64,000 nucleotides of DNA from an uncultured Porphyromonadaceae bacterium (GCA_947176915.1 CAMWSM010000004.1:1-64000), one strand, 5' to 3'; counted from the first letter of the stretch, positions 20,911 to 32,186 are shown. Notes: a model not told the origin generated them from the letters alone. Numbers and translations: made by a program.

Positions 20911-23529
20911 TTACAGAGCGAGCAACTCCATAATTTTATCGATAGCGGCAGAGAGACCATCGATATCCTTGCCTCCTGCTTGAGCAAAGAAGGGTTGTCC
21001 GCCTCCACCTCCCTTGATCAATTTAGCAGCCTGACGAACGATGTTGGAGGCATTTTTACCTGATTTAACAATATCATCAGTAAGCAATAATGTTAAAAGA
21101 GGTTTATTACCGGTATATGTTCCTCCTACAAAAACGGTATGCTCCGGAGAAAGTTTCTTAATTGTAAAAGCCACATTCTTTACTACTTCCGGAAGACGAG
21201 GACCGGAAAGGCGACATACGGACACACCATTTATGTTTTTAGCATTGGCGAGAATTTCGGAAGCAATATTTCTAACTCTTTCCTCCATATAGTCTTCTAC
21301 TTGCTTACGGAGTTCAGAATTTTCTTTGATAGCCTTCTCTACGGCTGCTTTGACATTAGATGCATTGCCAAGGAATGATGACACATCTTTCATGGTGTCT
21401 TGCATATCATCAAGAATCTCTTCTACTCCGGCTGCAGAAACAGCCTCGATTCTTCGTATTCCGGCGGCTATTGAGCTTTCCGATAAGATTCTGATCATAC
21501 CGATATTTCCGGAATTGGCTACGTGAGTGCCTCCACAAAGCTCAACTGAGGTGCCATACTTCACGACTCTAACCTTATCGCCATATTTTTCACCGAAAAG
21601 AGCCATCGCCCCCATTTTGCGTGCCTCTTCAATTGGCATTTCCCGCGCCTCCTCTAATGGCATTGCCTTACGGATGCGAGCATTGACAAGGTGTTCGACT
21701 TTGCGAAGTTCTTCCGGAGTAACTTTCTGAAAATGAGAAAAGTCAAAACGAAGAACTTCAGGAGATACGAAAGAACCCTTTTGTTCCACATGATTTCCTA
21801 AAACTTCGCGAAGTGCTTCATGGATGAGATGAGTTGCGGAATGATTAGCGGAAGTAGCGGCTCTTGAATTTTCGTCAATACGCGCCACAAAGTCGGCAGC
21901 GGGATTGGTTGGCAATTTATGAGTGAGATGCACTCCGATATTATTCTCGCGCTTAGTATCGAATATCTCAATAACCTCACCATCATCAGCTGTCAGAGTT
22001 CCTATGTCGCCCACCTGACCACCCATTTCAGCGTAGAAAGGAGTCTCCGAGAGAATTATTTGATAAAATTCTTTTCCCTTTTGCTTGACTTTACGATAAC
22101 GGAGAATGTTTGTGTTAGATTCAGTCTTATCGTAACCTACGAATTTCTGATCACCGTTGTTTATGATAGTCCAGTCTCCGGTTTCAACAGCAGCAGCGTT
22201 GCGGGCACGCTCTTTCTGTTTGGTCATTTCTGTGTCAAACTCTTCCTGATTAAGAGTCATCCCGTTTTCTCGCAGGATAAGTTCGGTGAGATCAAGGGGA
22301 AAGCCGTATGTGTCGTACAATGTAAATGCGTCTTTACCGGAAATAACAGATTTTCCCTCTTTTTTTGCTTTTTCAATCAAGGAATCCAAGAGCTTAATGC
22401 CATTATCAAGAGTGCGTAGGAAAGATTCCTCTTCCTCTTTTATCACTTTTTTAATCAAGTCTTTTTGCGCTCTCAATTCAGGATATGAGTCTCCCATTTG
22501 CTCTACGAGTTTATCCACAAGCTTATATAAGAAGGCATCTTTTCGATTGAGGAATGTATAGGCGTATCTTACAGCACGACGTAAAATACGACGAATTACA
22601 TATCCGGCTTTGGCATTGGAAGGTAATTGAGAATCCGCAATTGAGAATGCGATAGTGCGCAAGTGGTCGGCTACCACACGCATTGCCACATCTACTTTTT
22701 CATCTTCACCATATTTCAGGCCTGTTATATCAGAAATTACCTCAATAATTGGAGTGAAAACGTCAGTGTCATAATTTGATTTTTTGCCCTGAAGTGCCAT
22801 ACAAAGACGTTCGAATCCCATGCCGGTGTCAATAACCTTTGCGGGGAGTGGTTCGAGGGAACCATCAGCCTTACGATTGTACTGCATGAAGACGAGGTTC
22901 CAAATCTCAATTACTTGAGGATTATCTTTATTTACAAGGGAAGCTCCGTCGACAGCAGCTCTTTCTTCATCCGAACGAAGATCGATATGAATTTCGCTAC
23001 AAGGCCCGCATGGACCCGTATCACCCATTTCCCAGAAGTTATCGTGACGGTTTCCATTAATGATGTGAGAGGAGGGCAGATGCTTCTCCCAATATCCGGC
23101 AGCTTCATTATCTCTTTCAAGACCTTCCGGTGCGTATCCTTCAAAAACGGTGGCGTATAGTCGGTCAGGATTTAGTTTCAGGACGTCGACAAGATATTCC
23201 CAAGCCCAATCGATAGCTTCTTTTTTAAAATAATCACCAAACGACCAGTTGCCAAGCATTTCGAACATGGTGTGATGGTAAGTATCATGTCCTACCTCTT
23301 CGAGATCGTTATGCTTTCCTGAAACACGCAAACATTTTTGGCTGTCCGCCACTCTTTTGTGGGTGGCAGGTCGGTTGCCAAGAATAATGTCTTTAAACTG
23401 ATTCATGCCGGCATTGGTAAACATAAGTGTCGGGTCGTCTTTGATTACCATGGGCGCGGAAGGAACAATCTGATGTCCTCTTTCACGAAAGAAATTCTTA
23501 AAAGATTCTCTGATTTCGTTTGATGTCAT
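20911..23529 (-). CDS. alaS: Alanyl-tRNA synthetase
   Basis: [59 protein letters not shown]. Confidence 0.98.
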   Translation of the reverse strand: MTSNEIRESFKNFFRERGHQIVPSAPMVIKDDPTLMFTNAGMNQFKDIILGNRPATHKRVADSQKCLRVSGKHNDLEEVGHDTYHHTMFEMLGNWSFGDYFKKEAIDWAWEYLVDVLKLNPDRLYATVFEGYAPEGLERDNEAAGYWEKHLPSSHIINGNRHDNFWEMGDTGPCGPCSEIHIDLRSDEERAAVDGASLVNKDNPQVIEIWNLVFMQYNRKADGSLEPLPAKVIDTGMGFERLCMALQGKKSNYDTDVFTPIIEVISDITGLKYGEDEKVDVAMRVVADHLRTIAFSIADSQLPSNAKAGYVIRRILRRAVRYAYTFLNRKDAFLYKLVDKLVEQMGDSYPELRAQKDLIKKVIKEEEESFLRTLDNGIKLLDSLIEKAKKEGKSVISGKDAFTLYDTYGFPLDLTELILRENGMTLNQEEFDTEMTKQKERARNAAAVETGDWTIINNGDQKFVGYDKTESNTNILRYRKVKQKGKEFYQIILSETPFYAEMGGQVGDIGTLTADDGEVIEIFDTKRENNIGVHLTHKLPTNPAADFVARIDENSRAATSANHSATHLIHEALREVLGNHVEQKGSFVSPEVLRFDFSHFQKVTPEELRKVEHLVNARIRKAMPLEEAREMPIEEARKMGAMALFGEKYGDKVRVVKYGTSVELCGGTHVANSGNIGMIRILSESSIAAGIRRIEAVSAAGVEEILDDMQDTMKDVSSFLGNASNVKAAVEKAIKENSELRKQVEDYMEERVRNIASEILANAKNINGVSVCRLSGPRLPEVVKNVAFTIKKLSPEHTVFVGGTYTGNKPLLTLLLTDDIVKSGKNASNIVRQAAKLIKGGGGGQPFFAQAGGKDIDGLSAAIDKIMELLAL

Positions 23530-23590
23530 ATTATCTAATTATTAAGATAGTCTAAAATAAAGGAGGATAATTTTTACTTAACCATAATAA

Positions 23591-23626
23591 TTTGCAAAAT
23601 TAAGGGAATTCCCTTAATTTTGCAAA
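23591..23626. promoter_or_regulatory. Perfect 36-nt palindrome encoding overlapping divergent promoters for alaS (-) and the M23 gene (+)
   Basis: tttgcaaaattaagggaattcccttaattttgcaaa; TTTG-N20-TAATTTTG reads identically on both strands. Confidence 0.75.
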
Positions 23627-23726
23627 CAATATGCCCCTCTTCCGAAGAGAGAATTAATTTAATCCCGTTTTCAAGAAGGACAAAACGTTACATTTCTCCA
23701 TTTCTTCAATAGGATATTATTAAAGG

Positions 23727-24698
23727 ATGGCAAAAGAGATTCTTTACAAGTATAATCCCGAAACGGATAATTTTGAGCGAGTCTATAAAACGGTTGGCTC
23801 AAGGATAACTTTATGGGCAAAAATAGGGGGACTCTCTTTTTTTTTCGGTATCATTATATTTCTCCTTGTATTTTATTGTTTTGATTCCCCTACGGAAGAA
23901 AATCTTAGAGAGGAGAATCGTGAATTAAGGACACAATATAAGATATTGAACAGAAGAATAGAGAATTCCCAAAAAGTGTTGGAAAGGCTTATTGAACGCG
24001 ATGATAATTTCTATCGCGTTATGATGCAGATGGAGCCTATGAGCCAATCTCAACGTCTGGCCGGACTTGAAAAGGAGACACGTTACAGTGGGGGTGTTGA
24101 CAAATTGAATGATGCTGCGCTTGTCAGTGAACTTGATCGTAGAATGAATCTTATGGAGAAGCAGATCTTTTCACAAGTTCAGAGTTATGAGCAGCTAAGG
24201 GAGAGAATGGGGAAGGAGAGGGAAAAAATGAGCCATATCCCCTCAATTATGCCAATCAACCCTTCATCTTTTTCTCTTGCTTCAGGCTATGGATACAGGC
24301 GGGATCCTATCTCGGGACATTCCAAATATCATGAAGGAATTGACATCGCGGCGTCAACAGGAACTCCCGTTATTTCCACAGGAGATGGTATTGTTGAATT
24401 GGCAGAAAGAAAAGCGGGTGCAGGTAATTGTATAGAAATTAATCATGATTATAATTATAAGTCGACATATTCCCACCTTTCAGAAATATTAGTGGCACCG
24501 GGACAGGTAATCAAGAGAGGACAAATTATCGGAAAGGTTGGAAGTTCGGGCGTGTCTACCGGTCCGCATCTTCATTATGAAGTTAGATTTAAGGGAGAAG
24601 CCCAGAATCCTGTAAACTATTTTTTTAAGGATTTAGGTCCTAAGGAATTTGCAGAGATGATGCAGAAGGCGGACAATGCCGGCCATCTAATGGATTAA
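23727..24698 (+). CDS. M23 family metallopeptidase (membrane-anchored, coiled coil)
   Basis: GYGYRRDPISGHSKYHEGIDIAASTGTPV, YSHLSEILVAPGQVIKRGQIIGKVGSSGVSTGPHLHYEV. Confidence 0.95.
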   Translation: MAKEILYKYNPETDNFERVYKTVGSRITLWAKIGGLSFFFGIIIFLLVFYCFDSPTEENLREENRELRTQYKILNRRIENSQKVLERLIERDDNFYRVMMQMEPMSQSQRLAGLEKETRYSGGVDKLNDAALVSELDRRMNLMEKQIFSQVQSYEQLRERMGKEREKMSHIPSIMPINPSSFSLASGYGYRRDPISGHSKYHEGIDIAASTGTPVISTGDGIVELAERKAGAGNCIEINHDYNYKSTYSHLSEILVAPGQVIKRGQIIGKVGSSGVSTGPHLHYEVRFKGEAQNPVNYFFKDLGPKEFAEMMQKADNAGHLMD

Positions 24699-24723
24699 CC
24701 ATTCTACAGTTTTTAATATTGCC

Positions 24724-25059
24724 ATGCACGATTTAACAAAAAAATATTACAAAATCAGTGAGGTTTCAGAAATTCTCGGCATACCGACATCTACCATAAG
24801 ATTTTGGGAAAATGAATTTCCGGAGGTTAGTCCTATGAGAAGTATCGGAAATCAGCGATATTATACACCTGAAGATATAGAGGCATTGAAAATAATTTAT
24901 TTTCTTCTCAAAATTAAAGGTCTAAAAGTTGAGGCAGCCAAGGAGCAGATGCGACTTAACCGCACCAACATTTCAAAGAAAGCGGAAATAGTAGAGCGGC
25001 TGCAGGATGTAAGAGATGAACTCTCCATGATGCTGAAAGCTTTGGAGAAAAGGAAATAA
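24724..25059 (+). CDS. MerR family transcriptional regulator
   Basis: YYKISEVSEILGIPTSTIRFWENEFPEVSPMRSIGNQRYYTPEDIEALK. Confidence 0.92.
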   Translation: MHDLTKKYYKISEVSEILGIPTSTIRFWENEFPEVSPMRSIGNQRYYTPEDIEALKIIYFLLKIKGLKVEAAKEQMRLNRTNISKKAEIVERLQDVRDELSMMLKALEKRK

Positions 25060-25168
25060 ACTTTTTCAAGTTGGCTTTATTAGAGGCTATGAATTATGTT
25101 TGATTTCCTTTTCCCTTGGGTTTCAAAAATATTTCACAGAACTCAGGTAAAAATTAACGGAATCAAAT

Positions 25169-25609
25169 TTAGAGATTGGAATTATAATATTTGGAATTTC
25201 CGGTTATATTATCACCAACAAATGATGGAAGGGGATAAACTGTATCAGATGAGGGCAATTCTATCTCTGCTGTAATTAATCCTAAACGATTGCCGAAAAA
25301 TTCGTCGATTTCCCATCGGAATCCTTTGAAAATGACAATATGCCTTTTCTTTTCTATCACGCCCGGCAAACACATATCAAGCATCTTTTCTGCATCCGAC
25401 AAAGGAATTTCATATTCGAATTCATGGCGTTTGTCCCCTTTATTTTTCCCCTTTACAGTGATGTAGCCTTTCTCATCAAGAATCCTTATTCTTACAGTTC
25501 TTTCCGGAGTCCTATTGAGGTAGCCTTGACGAATTAAATGCACTTCTGAGGCTTCTTCCCTAAAAGATTCATCCGACACAAGATATTTATGTTCTATTTC
25601 TAAAGCCAT
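25169..25609 (-). CDS. CYTH domain protein
   Basis: MALEIEHKYLVSDESF, QGYLNRTPERTVRIRI, KGYITVKGK, FRWEIDEFFG; start reassigned from 25633. Confidence 0.9.
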   Translation of the reverse strand: MALEIEHKYLVSDESFREEASEVHLIRQGYLNRTPERTVRIRILDEKGYITVKGKNKGDKRHEFEYEIPLSDAEKMLDMCLPGVIEKKRHIVIFKGFRWEIDEFFGNRLGLITAEIELPSSDTVYPLPSFVGDNITGNSKYYNSNL

Positions 25610-25734
25610 AATAATATTGTTTTTCAATGACAAAAATAATAAAAAGAATAGATATCATAAAGATAAAATATAAATTTTTGGAATATAATTACGTTATATA
25701 AAAAATATCTTTCAGAGATCAGCTAATCCTAAAA

Positions 25735-28320
25735 ATGAAACAGATAATAAGAGATAGGAATTTATTAATCAGATATACTTTTCTTTCGATATTTCTTTTG
25801 CTTCTAAGCATCAAAACATTTCCTGTTTTATCACAGAATAACGTTGGAAGAATTTTTAAAGGAATCGTTATTGATGCAGAAACGGAGGAGCCTTTGCCTA
25901 ATGCGAATATTATTTCACGTCTTACTCCCAAAAGAAATGCTGTTGCTGATGAAAATGGTTTCTTTAGTCTTAAAGGGATAGTAGAAGGGGAGGAATGGAT
26001 AATTTATGTTGCGGGTTTTGAAGAGGCTAAATTAGATATTAATAAATCAGATTCTATTCAGATAATAAAATTATCACCATTTCAAACACAACTAAAGGAA
26101 GTTGAGATTCGCCCGGGCAAACAGAAATATTCAAAGAGAAATAATCCTGCTGTAGAATTTGTAAAAAGATTAAGAAGAGAATCAAAAGATCATGATCCTA
26201 CAGAAGCAGACTATTACAGTTATGATAAATATGAAAAGACATTGATTGGTCTTAACGATTTTAAGGGTGATTTTACCTCCGGCTATCTCTCAAAAGGTGG
26301 AAAGTTTCTCAAAGATTATATTGACAAATCTCCCGTGACGGGCAGGGATATCCTTAATCTTATGTTAAAGGAGAAAAAATCTACATGTCTGAGTGGAAAA
26401 AAAGTTGAAGGCAGTAAGGAGATTATTACCGGATACAGAAGCTGTGGCGTGGATGAGTTCATTAATGAAGATAATATGCGAATTATTCTTGAGGATGCAG
26501 TTCGGGAAATAGATCCTTTTAAAGATAATATTACCTTGCTTCAGAACAGGTTTGTCAGCCCTTTATCAAAAATCGGACCTGACGTATATAAGTATTATCT
26601 TACGGATACAGTGGAATTGGGTAATCAACGTTGCATAGAACTTTCATTTGTTCCACATAATCCACAGACGATGGGATTCAATGGAAAGATTTATGTCCCT
26701 CTGGGAGATACTACTATGTTTGTTAAGAAAATAATTATGCGAACTCCAAGCGACATCAATATGAATTTGATTGATAATATCTTTATTAATCTATCATACG
26801 AAAAAGATAGCGTTGGAAACAGAATTAAAGTATATGATGATGTCTGTATAGAGATGTCGCTTTTATCAAAATTGCCTAAAATCTATGGAAGAAAGACTAC
26901 TATATATGATAACTTCAGTTATGAAAAGCATTCCTTATTGAAATCATATTATTCTGAGATGGGTTCATTATTTATTTCGGAGGAATCCGGGAAAAAGGAC
27001 CTGTCTTTTTGGAATGAGGTACGTAAAATTCCTTTGAGTGTATCTGAAGAAAGGATGGGTGGGTTAATGAAACAGATTCGGAGAAATCCAATACTATATT
27101 GGGGGGAGAAAGGGCTGAAGCTTTTGGTAGAAGGTTATATAAAAACCGGCAATCCAAGTAAGTTTGAGATAGGTCCGATAAATACTTTCATAAGCGGCAA
27201 CACGGTTGAAGGCGTACGTTTGCGTTTTGGAGGAATGACTTTGGCTGCCTTGAATCCTCATTTTTTTGCAAGCGGATATGTTGCATACGGAACAAGAGAC
27301 AGGAAGTGGAAATATGAAGGTTTGCTGGAATATTCATTCCCCTCAAAGCGGAATTTTTTTAATGAGTGGCCTCGACATGGCTTTTCTTTGAAATACAAAT
27401 ATGATATTGATATGCTTGGGCAGCATTATCTTTTTGCAAATGCTGATAACGTTTTTCTTTCTTTTAAAAGAATGGAGAGTGTTCTGGCAACTTATCAGCG
27501 ACAAGGTTCATTGAGCTACATATTTGAACTTCCGAACAACTTTTCTTTAGAAACAGGAATTAAATTATGGAAACAGGAAGCTACCGGGTGGGTACCATTC
27601 AAATTCTCTGATGGAAGAATCTTGACCCATTACAGAGAAAACTCTATTTCTGTATCCTTGCGATGGGCTCCCGGCGAGAAGTTCATTCAGGGAAGAACAA
27701 AAAGGAGTCCGGTCAATATGGATTCATGGATTTTTCAGCTTACCCATGAATTTGGACCAAAAGGTTTATTTAATTCTGCATTTACGATAAATAACACCGA
27801 GTTGTCTGTTCGTAAAAGATTTTGGTTCTCTGCATTTGGATATACAGATATGATTCTAAAAGGGGGAATAATATGGAGTTCTGTCTTTTTCCCTGCTTTA
27901 ATGTGGCCGAATGCCAATCTGACCTATACCATACAGCCTGAAAGTTATTCTTTAATGAATCCTATGGAGTTTGCCAATGATAAATATGCATCCGTTGATT
28001 TAAGTTACTTCGGATTGGGAGTTCTATTTAACCGGATTCCTTTACTAAAGCGATTAAAGTTAAGAGAGGTTGTAACTTTCAAAGCTCTGACAGGGGGCCT
28101 GTCGGATAGAAATAATCCATCTAAAAACGAGGATTTATTATTATTTCCCTCTCAAGCTCAGACTCAGACCCTCTCTTCTGTACCATATATGGAAGCAGGG
28201 GTCGGTATTGATAATATTTTTATGTTTTTGCGTGTGGATTATGTATGGCGACTTACATATCGAAACACTCCGGGGTGTGATAAAAGCGGGGTAAGAATAT
28301 CCCTCCATTTCTCTTTTTAA
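25735..28320 (+). CDS. DUF5686/carboxypeptidase-regulatory-like domain outer-membrane protein
   Basis: N-terminal GIVIDAETEEPLPNANI carboxypeptidase-D regulatory-like fold, followed by a long beta-rich region ending in an aromatic residue (SLHFSF). Confidence 0.75.
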   Translation: MKQIIRDRNLLIRYTFLSIFLLLLSIKTFPVLSQNNVGRIFKGIVIDAETEEPLPNANIISRLTPKRNAVADENGFFSLKGIVEGEEWIIYVAGFEEAKLDINKSDSIQIIKLSPFQTQLKEVEIRPGKQKYSKRNNPAVEFVKRLRRESKDHDPTEADYYSYDKYEKTLIGLNDFKGDFTSGYLSKGGKFLKDYIDKSPVTGRDILNLMLKEKKSTCLSGKKVEGSKEIITGYRSCGVDEFINEDNMRIILEDAVREIDPFKDNITLLQNRFVSPLSKIGPDVYKYYLTDTVELGNQRCIELSFVPHNPQTMGFNGKIYVPLGDTTMFVKKIIMRTPSDINMNLIDNIFINLSYEKDSVGNRIKVYDDVCIEMSLLSKLPKIYGRKTTIYDNFSYEKHSLLKSYYSEMGSLFISEESGKKDLSFWNEVRKIPLSVSEERMGGLMKQIRRNPILYWGEKGLKLLVEGYIKTGNPSKFEIGPINTFISGNTVEGVRLRFGGMTLAALNPHFFASGYVAYGTRDRKWKYEGLLEYSFPSKRNFFNEWPRHGFSLKYKYDIDMLGQHYLFANADNVFLSFKRMESVLATYQRQGSLSYIFELPNNFSLETGIKLWKQEATGWVPFKFSDGRILTHYRENSISVSLRWAPGEKFIQGRTKRSPVNMDSWIFQLTHEFGPKGLFNSAFTINNTELSVRKRFWFSAFGYTDMILKGGIIWSSVFFPALMWPNANLTYTIQPESYSLMNPMEFANDKYASVDLSYFGLGVLFNRIPLLKRLKLREVVTFKALTGGLSDRNNPSKNEDLLLFPSQAQTQTLSSVPYMEAGVGIDNIFMFLRVDYVWRLTYRNTPGCDKSGVRISLHFSF

Positions 28321-28422
28321 GTAAGTAGGTAAGGGAGTTGGCTCTCATATTTTGTGGTAGGTGATATGAGGGAAAAAAGAAGAAATGCTTTTTTATTTAT
28401 TCTCAACTATATTTAATAAAAA

Positions 28423-28452
28423 AAGGGTTCGTCTGAATAAAGACGAACCCTT
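28423..28452. terminator. Bidirectional terminator hairpin
   Basis: aagggttcgtct-gaataa-agacgaaccctt between convergent genes. Confidence 0.8.
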
Positions 28453-28488
28453 GAAACTGACTCATGCAATAAACTCTATATCTTAATC

Positions 28489-28995
28489 TTATCTGAAATC
28501 TTTGAGTGATTCACGCAATTTCTGGCGAGCAACAAAGATTCTTGTTTTTACAGTCCCAACAGGGAGATTCATTTTTTCTGCGATCTCACTGTATTTATAG
28601 CCGGCAACATACATATTGAATGGAATTCTGTATTCGTCGGCAAATTCATTGAGAACAGCAGAAATCTCTTTTACTGCGTAGGAGCCTTCCGGAGTAGATA
28701 AGCCGGAATCTTGCGATAGGTTAAGATGATAGAGATCTTCAGTCTGGTCAATTACCGTTGCTTTCTTTACATTTTGACGGTAATTGTTGATGAAGATGTT
28801 ACGCATGATGGTGAATACCCACCCTTTAAGATTCACATTGTCAACAAACTTTTCTTCGTTGTCAAGTGCCTTGAGGGTAGTGTCCTGAAGGAGGTCTTGT
28901 GCTTCTTCGCGATTGGCGGTGAGCTGATAAGCAAAACTGAGAAGGTTTGCTTGTAGACCCAGAATCTTTTTTTGGAACGAATTGTTCGTTTTCAT
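28489..28995 (-). CDS. ECF-type RNA polymerase sigma factor
   Basis: ANREEAQDLLQDTTLKAL, KGWVFTIMRNIFINNYRQ, YSEIAEKMNLPVGTVKTRIFVARQKLRE. Confidence 0.95.
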   Translation of the reverse strand: MKTNNSFQKKILGLQANLLSFAYQLTANREEAQDLLQDTTLKALDNEEKFVDNVNLKGWVFTIMRNIFINNYRQNVKKATVIDQTEDLYHLNLSQDSGLSTPEGSYAVKEISAVLNEFADEYRIPFNMYVAGYKYSEIAEKMNLPVGTVKTRIFVARQKLRESLKDFR

Positions 28996-29092
28996 GTTGT
29001 TGGTAAGTAAAGTCGTTTCAATAGTATAACTGATAGTAGATGGATATTATTGTATTTAAAAACAAAAATTTTTCCAAAATTATTAAAATTAT

Positions 29093-29100
29093 TAATTTTG
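29093..29100 (+). promoter_or_regulatory. -7 box of helicase promoter
   Basis: TAATTTTG; mirrored by CAAAATTA (29075-29082) for the divergent sigma gene. Confidence 0.5.
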
Positions 29101-29239
29101 CATCAAATTTAGAGTTTAGCCTTACCTTTTCTTTCTATTTTTATTAAAATTTATAGAAAGAGATTTGATTTTCATTTTATGGGTTATGCTTAAGTTGTTT
29201 ATCATATAATAAGGTGAGACCCTATTAAACATTGTAAAA

Positions 29240-30559
29240 ATGCGATTTGAAGATATCCTTACAAACGACGATTTGCTGGATGCACTCTATGACATGCACT
29301 TCGACGAGTGTACTCCGATACAGGAACTATCCATCCCTCCAGTTTTAGAAGGGAGAGATTTATTGGCAGTGGCACAGACCGGAACCGGAAAGACAGCGGC
29401 TTATCTTTTGCCTATCATAGAAAGATTGGTAAATGATAATTTCCCACAAGATAACGTAAATTGTGTCGTAATGGCTCCTACAAGAGAGTTAGCTCAGCAA
29501 ATAGACCGTCAGATGCAAGGGTTTTCTTATTTCATGCCTGTTAGCAGTATGGCAATCTATGGAGGAACCGACGGACATACATACGAGCAGCAACGTAAGG
29601 GATTGAAAAATGGGGCAGATGTTGTCATTGCTACTCCCGGGAGGCTGCTGGCTCATCTTAGCATGGGATATGTAGATCTATCAAAAGTATCTTTCTTTGT
29701 TCTTGATGAAGCTGATCGGATGCTCGATATGGGATTTTTCGATGATATTATGCAGATTGTCGCTCATCTTCCCAAACAACGTCAGACTCTTCTGTTTTCA
29801 GCCACCATGCCTCCTAAAATTCAGCAAATGGCTAAACAGATATTAAACAACCCTTCCGAGGTAAAGATAGCGGTGTCAAAACCTGCTGAAAAAATAAAGC
29901 AGAGCGCGGTGGTATGCTATGAATTTCAAAAGATGCCTATTCTCGAAAGAATTTTTCGGGATAATCCTCCTCAAAGGGTAATCATTTTTTCATCTTCCAA
30001 GCAGAAAGTGAAGGATTTATCGAGGTCTTTAAAGAAGATGTCGATAAAAGTTGCGGAAATGCATTCCGATCTTGAACAAAATGAGCGAGAGGAGGTAATG
30101 TTGAACTTTAAAGCCTCAAGAGTCAATGTTCTTGTTGCGACTGACATAATTGCACGCGGAATTGATATAGATAACATTGAGACGGTGATAAATTATGATG
30201 TCCCGCATGAGGGCGAAGATTATGTCCATAGAATAGGAAGAACTGCCCGAGCCGATAAGGAGGGGAATGCAATAACCTTTATAAGTGAGAAAGAGAGGGG
30301 AAAGTTTCGTAGTATTGAGAGAATGCTTGGGAAGGAGGTGGAGAAGATTCCGGTTGATCCTGATCTGGGGGAAACACCTGGATATGATAATAAGAGGAGG
30401 GAAAGTTTTTCGCGTGGTAAGGGAGAGGGTAGGACGGGTCAGAAAATAAGTAGGGCAGAAAAAAATACCTCCGAAGAGAAAAGAAGTCCTCGGAGGCATA
30501 AAAGATGGGAAGTAGGGAAGAAGAGCAAAAAAGGTTCTAATCCTTCTCAGGAACCGTAG
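29240..30559 (+). CDS. DEAD/DEAH box RNA helicase
   Basis: AQTGTGKTAAYLLPI, PTRELAQQ, VLDEADRML, SATMP, HRIGRTAR; basic C-terminal tail. Confidence 0.96.
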   Translation: MRFEDILTNDDLLDALYDMHFDECTPIQELSIPPVLEGRDLLAVAQTGTGKTAAYLLPIIERLVNDNFPQDNVNCVVMAPTRELAQQIDRQMQGFSYFMPVSSMAIYGGTDGHTYEQQRKGLKNGADVVIATPGRLLAHLSMGYVDLSKVSFFVLDEADRMLDMGFFDDIMQIVAHLPKQRQTLLFSATMPPKIQQMAKQILNNPSEVKIAVSKPAEKIKQSAVVCYEFQKMPILERIFRDNPPQRVIIFSSSKQKVKDLSRSLKKMSIKVAEMHSDLEQNEREEVMLNFKASRVNVLVATDIIARGIDIDNIETVINYDVPHEGEDYVHRIGRTARADKEGNAITFISEKERGKFRSIERMLGKEVEKIPVDPDLGETPGYDNKRRESFSRGKGEGRTGQKISRAEKNTSEEKRSPRRHKRWEVGKKSKKGSNPSQEP

Positions 30560-31478
30560 AATCCAACTTTTTAACATTTGATTGATGGCGCATTAATTGC
30601 CATGAATTAATAATATTCTGCCATGCAACGTATGATGCAGGGGCAAGTGATGCAAGCGGATTAAGGTATGCAAGGGCGAGCCACACGGCGAGAACAGTAT
30701 TTTTTTGTCCTAATCCTTGTCCTCCGGCTACTTTGTCTCCGAATCTTTTTCCTATAATTCTGCCAAGCTTAAATTGAATAAGACAGGCTAAAAGGGCTCC
30801 GAAAGCAAGAAGAATCATTGTAGTGGTTGCTTCCGGGGTCCAGTTTTTTATTGTGAAACTTACACAACTGCCAACAACGATTAAAAGAGATACTGACCAA
30901 AGATAAAAGGATAACTGCTGCATGCCGACGATACGTGAATGAACTGCGGGGATGGCGTATCGGAGTAGGAGAGCTAATGCAAGGGGTGCCAGAATGAGAG
31001 GGAATACCTGCATTAAAATCATATAAAAAGATTGTAAAAAAGTAATCTCAGGATGCTCTCCGATAGCAGCAAACATAAGTGGACCGGCAACTGCGACAAA
31101 CGCATTGCATATCAAACTATAGGTTGCCACTTTAGAAATGCTCCCACCCAGCATGGAGGTTATGACGGGGGCAGCTGTGGCAGTAGGGATTATGAAGCAG
31201 ATAAATATCCCCTCAGCCAAAGTTCTGTTCCAGAAAAAAGTAAGGAAATAGGATGCAGCTGCAAGAATTATTTGTGTAAGTAAAAGGGATAGTTCAAATT
31301 TATTAGGCCGGAAATCACTTATTTTTAGTTTGCAGTAAGTAATGAAAAGCATTGTAAAAATAAGATAGGGAGAAAGGAATGTAAGATAGCCCATCCATTT
31401 ATAGAATACCGCCCCTGCCACCATAGCAATCGGAAGCATGAGGGTTTTAATGGTGGAACGGTTTATTGCCCCCTTCAT
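30537..31478 (-). CDS. Bile acid:sodium symporter (BASS)-like transporter
   Basis: Multi-TM protein with AEGIFICFIIPTATAAPVITSMLGG and GGQGLGQKNTVLAVWLALAYLNP. Confidence 0.7.
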   Translation of the reverse strand: MKGAINRSTIKTLMLPIAMVAGAVFYKWMGYLTFLSPYLIFTMLFITYCKLKISDFRPNKFELSLLLTQIILAAASYFLTFFWNRTLAEGIFICFIIPTATAAPVITSMLGGSISKVATYSLICNAFVAVAGPLMFAAIGEHPEITFLQSFYMILMQVFPLILAPLALALLLRYAIPAVHSRIVGMQQLSFYLWSVSLLIVVGSCVSFTIKNWTPEATTTMILLAFGALLACLIQFKLGRIIGKRFGDKVAGGQGLGQKNTVLAVWLALAYLNPLASLAPASYVAWQNIINSWQLMRHQSNVKKLDSTVPEKD

Positions 31479-32170
31479 TCAACACTCTCCTTCCCAATTT
31501 TTGTGATGATATTTCTTACTGCCTCAAAAGTTTTCTTTGGAGCATCTTCCCAGAAATTTTTATATTGGAGTATATTTTCCCCCTCTCCGGGAGTATCGCT
31601 CACTACACGTATGATGTTAAAGGGAATGGAATTAAGAAAACATGTCTGAGCTATGGCTGCTGATTCCATATCCACAGCTTTGACATCGGGGAAATGATTT
31701 CTAATGATAGCTATCTCCTCAGCTGAAGAAATGAATTTGTCTCCGGTGCAGATCAGACCATAACATAAAGGAAATTCATTTTCACTCTCTTTAGATACGT
31801 CAATAACCATTTGAGAGGGAGTGAAATATAACGGACATCCGTCAGCTTCGCCATATTTCGTGCCTGGTCCGCACCAAACGTCATCAAACGCCACCTTATC
31901 GGCAATCAAGATTGTACCAATCGGAAGACCTGCCCCTCCGGCAACCCCTGTATTGATTATCAAATCAGGATTTTCCTCTTTAATGAGAGTAAGGGTTCTT
32001 ATAGCTGCATTAACTTTACCAATGCCACATTTTGCCACGGTTACATTATTATTTCCTATTTTCCCCTTTATAGCAGCGATATGGCCATACGTTACCTTGT
32101 GAGGATTGTTAAGCAAAGATATGACAAGGTTCATCTCCTTATCCATTGCAGTCAGGATGATTATATTCAT
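31475..32170 (-). CDS. 5'-methylthioadenosine/S-adenosylhomocysteine nucleosidase-like phosphorylase family protein
   Basis: TAMDKEMNLV, KCGIGKVNAAI, NTGVAGGAG, AVDMESAAIAQTCFLNSIPFNIIRVVSD. Confidence 0.82.
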   Translation of the reverse strand: MNIIILTAMDKEMNLVISLLNNPHKVTYGHIAAIKGKIGNNNVTVAKCGIGKVNAAIRTLTLIKEENPDLIINTGVAGGAGLPIGTILIADKVAFDDVWCGPGTKYGEADGCPLYFTPSQMVIDVSKESENEFPLCYGLICTGDKFISSAEEIAIIRNHFPDVKAVDMESAAIAQTCFLNSIPFNIIRVVSDTPGEGENILQYKNFWEDAPKKTFEAVRNIITKIGKESVE

Positions 32171-32186
32171 GTTTTGACGTTTTAAA

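Noticed and set aside
30116-30577. 153-aa antisense ORF at the end of the helicase gene
   Set aside because: Opposite a strongly conserved helicase region; no family motif.
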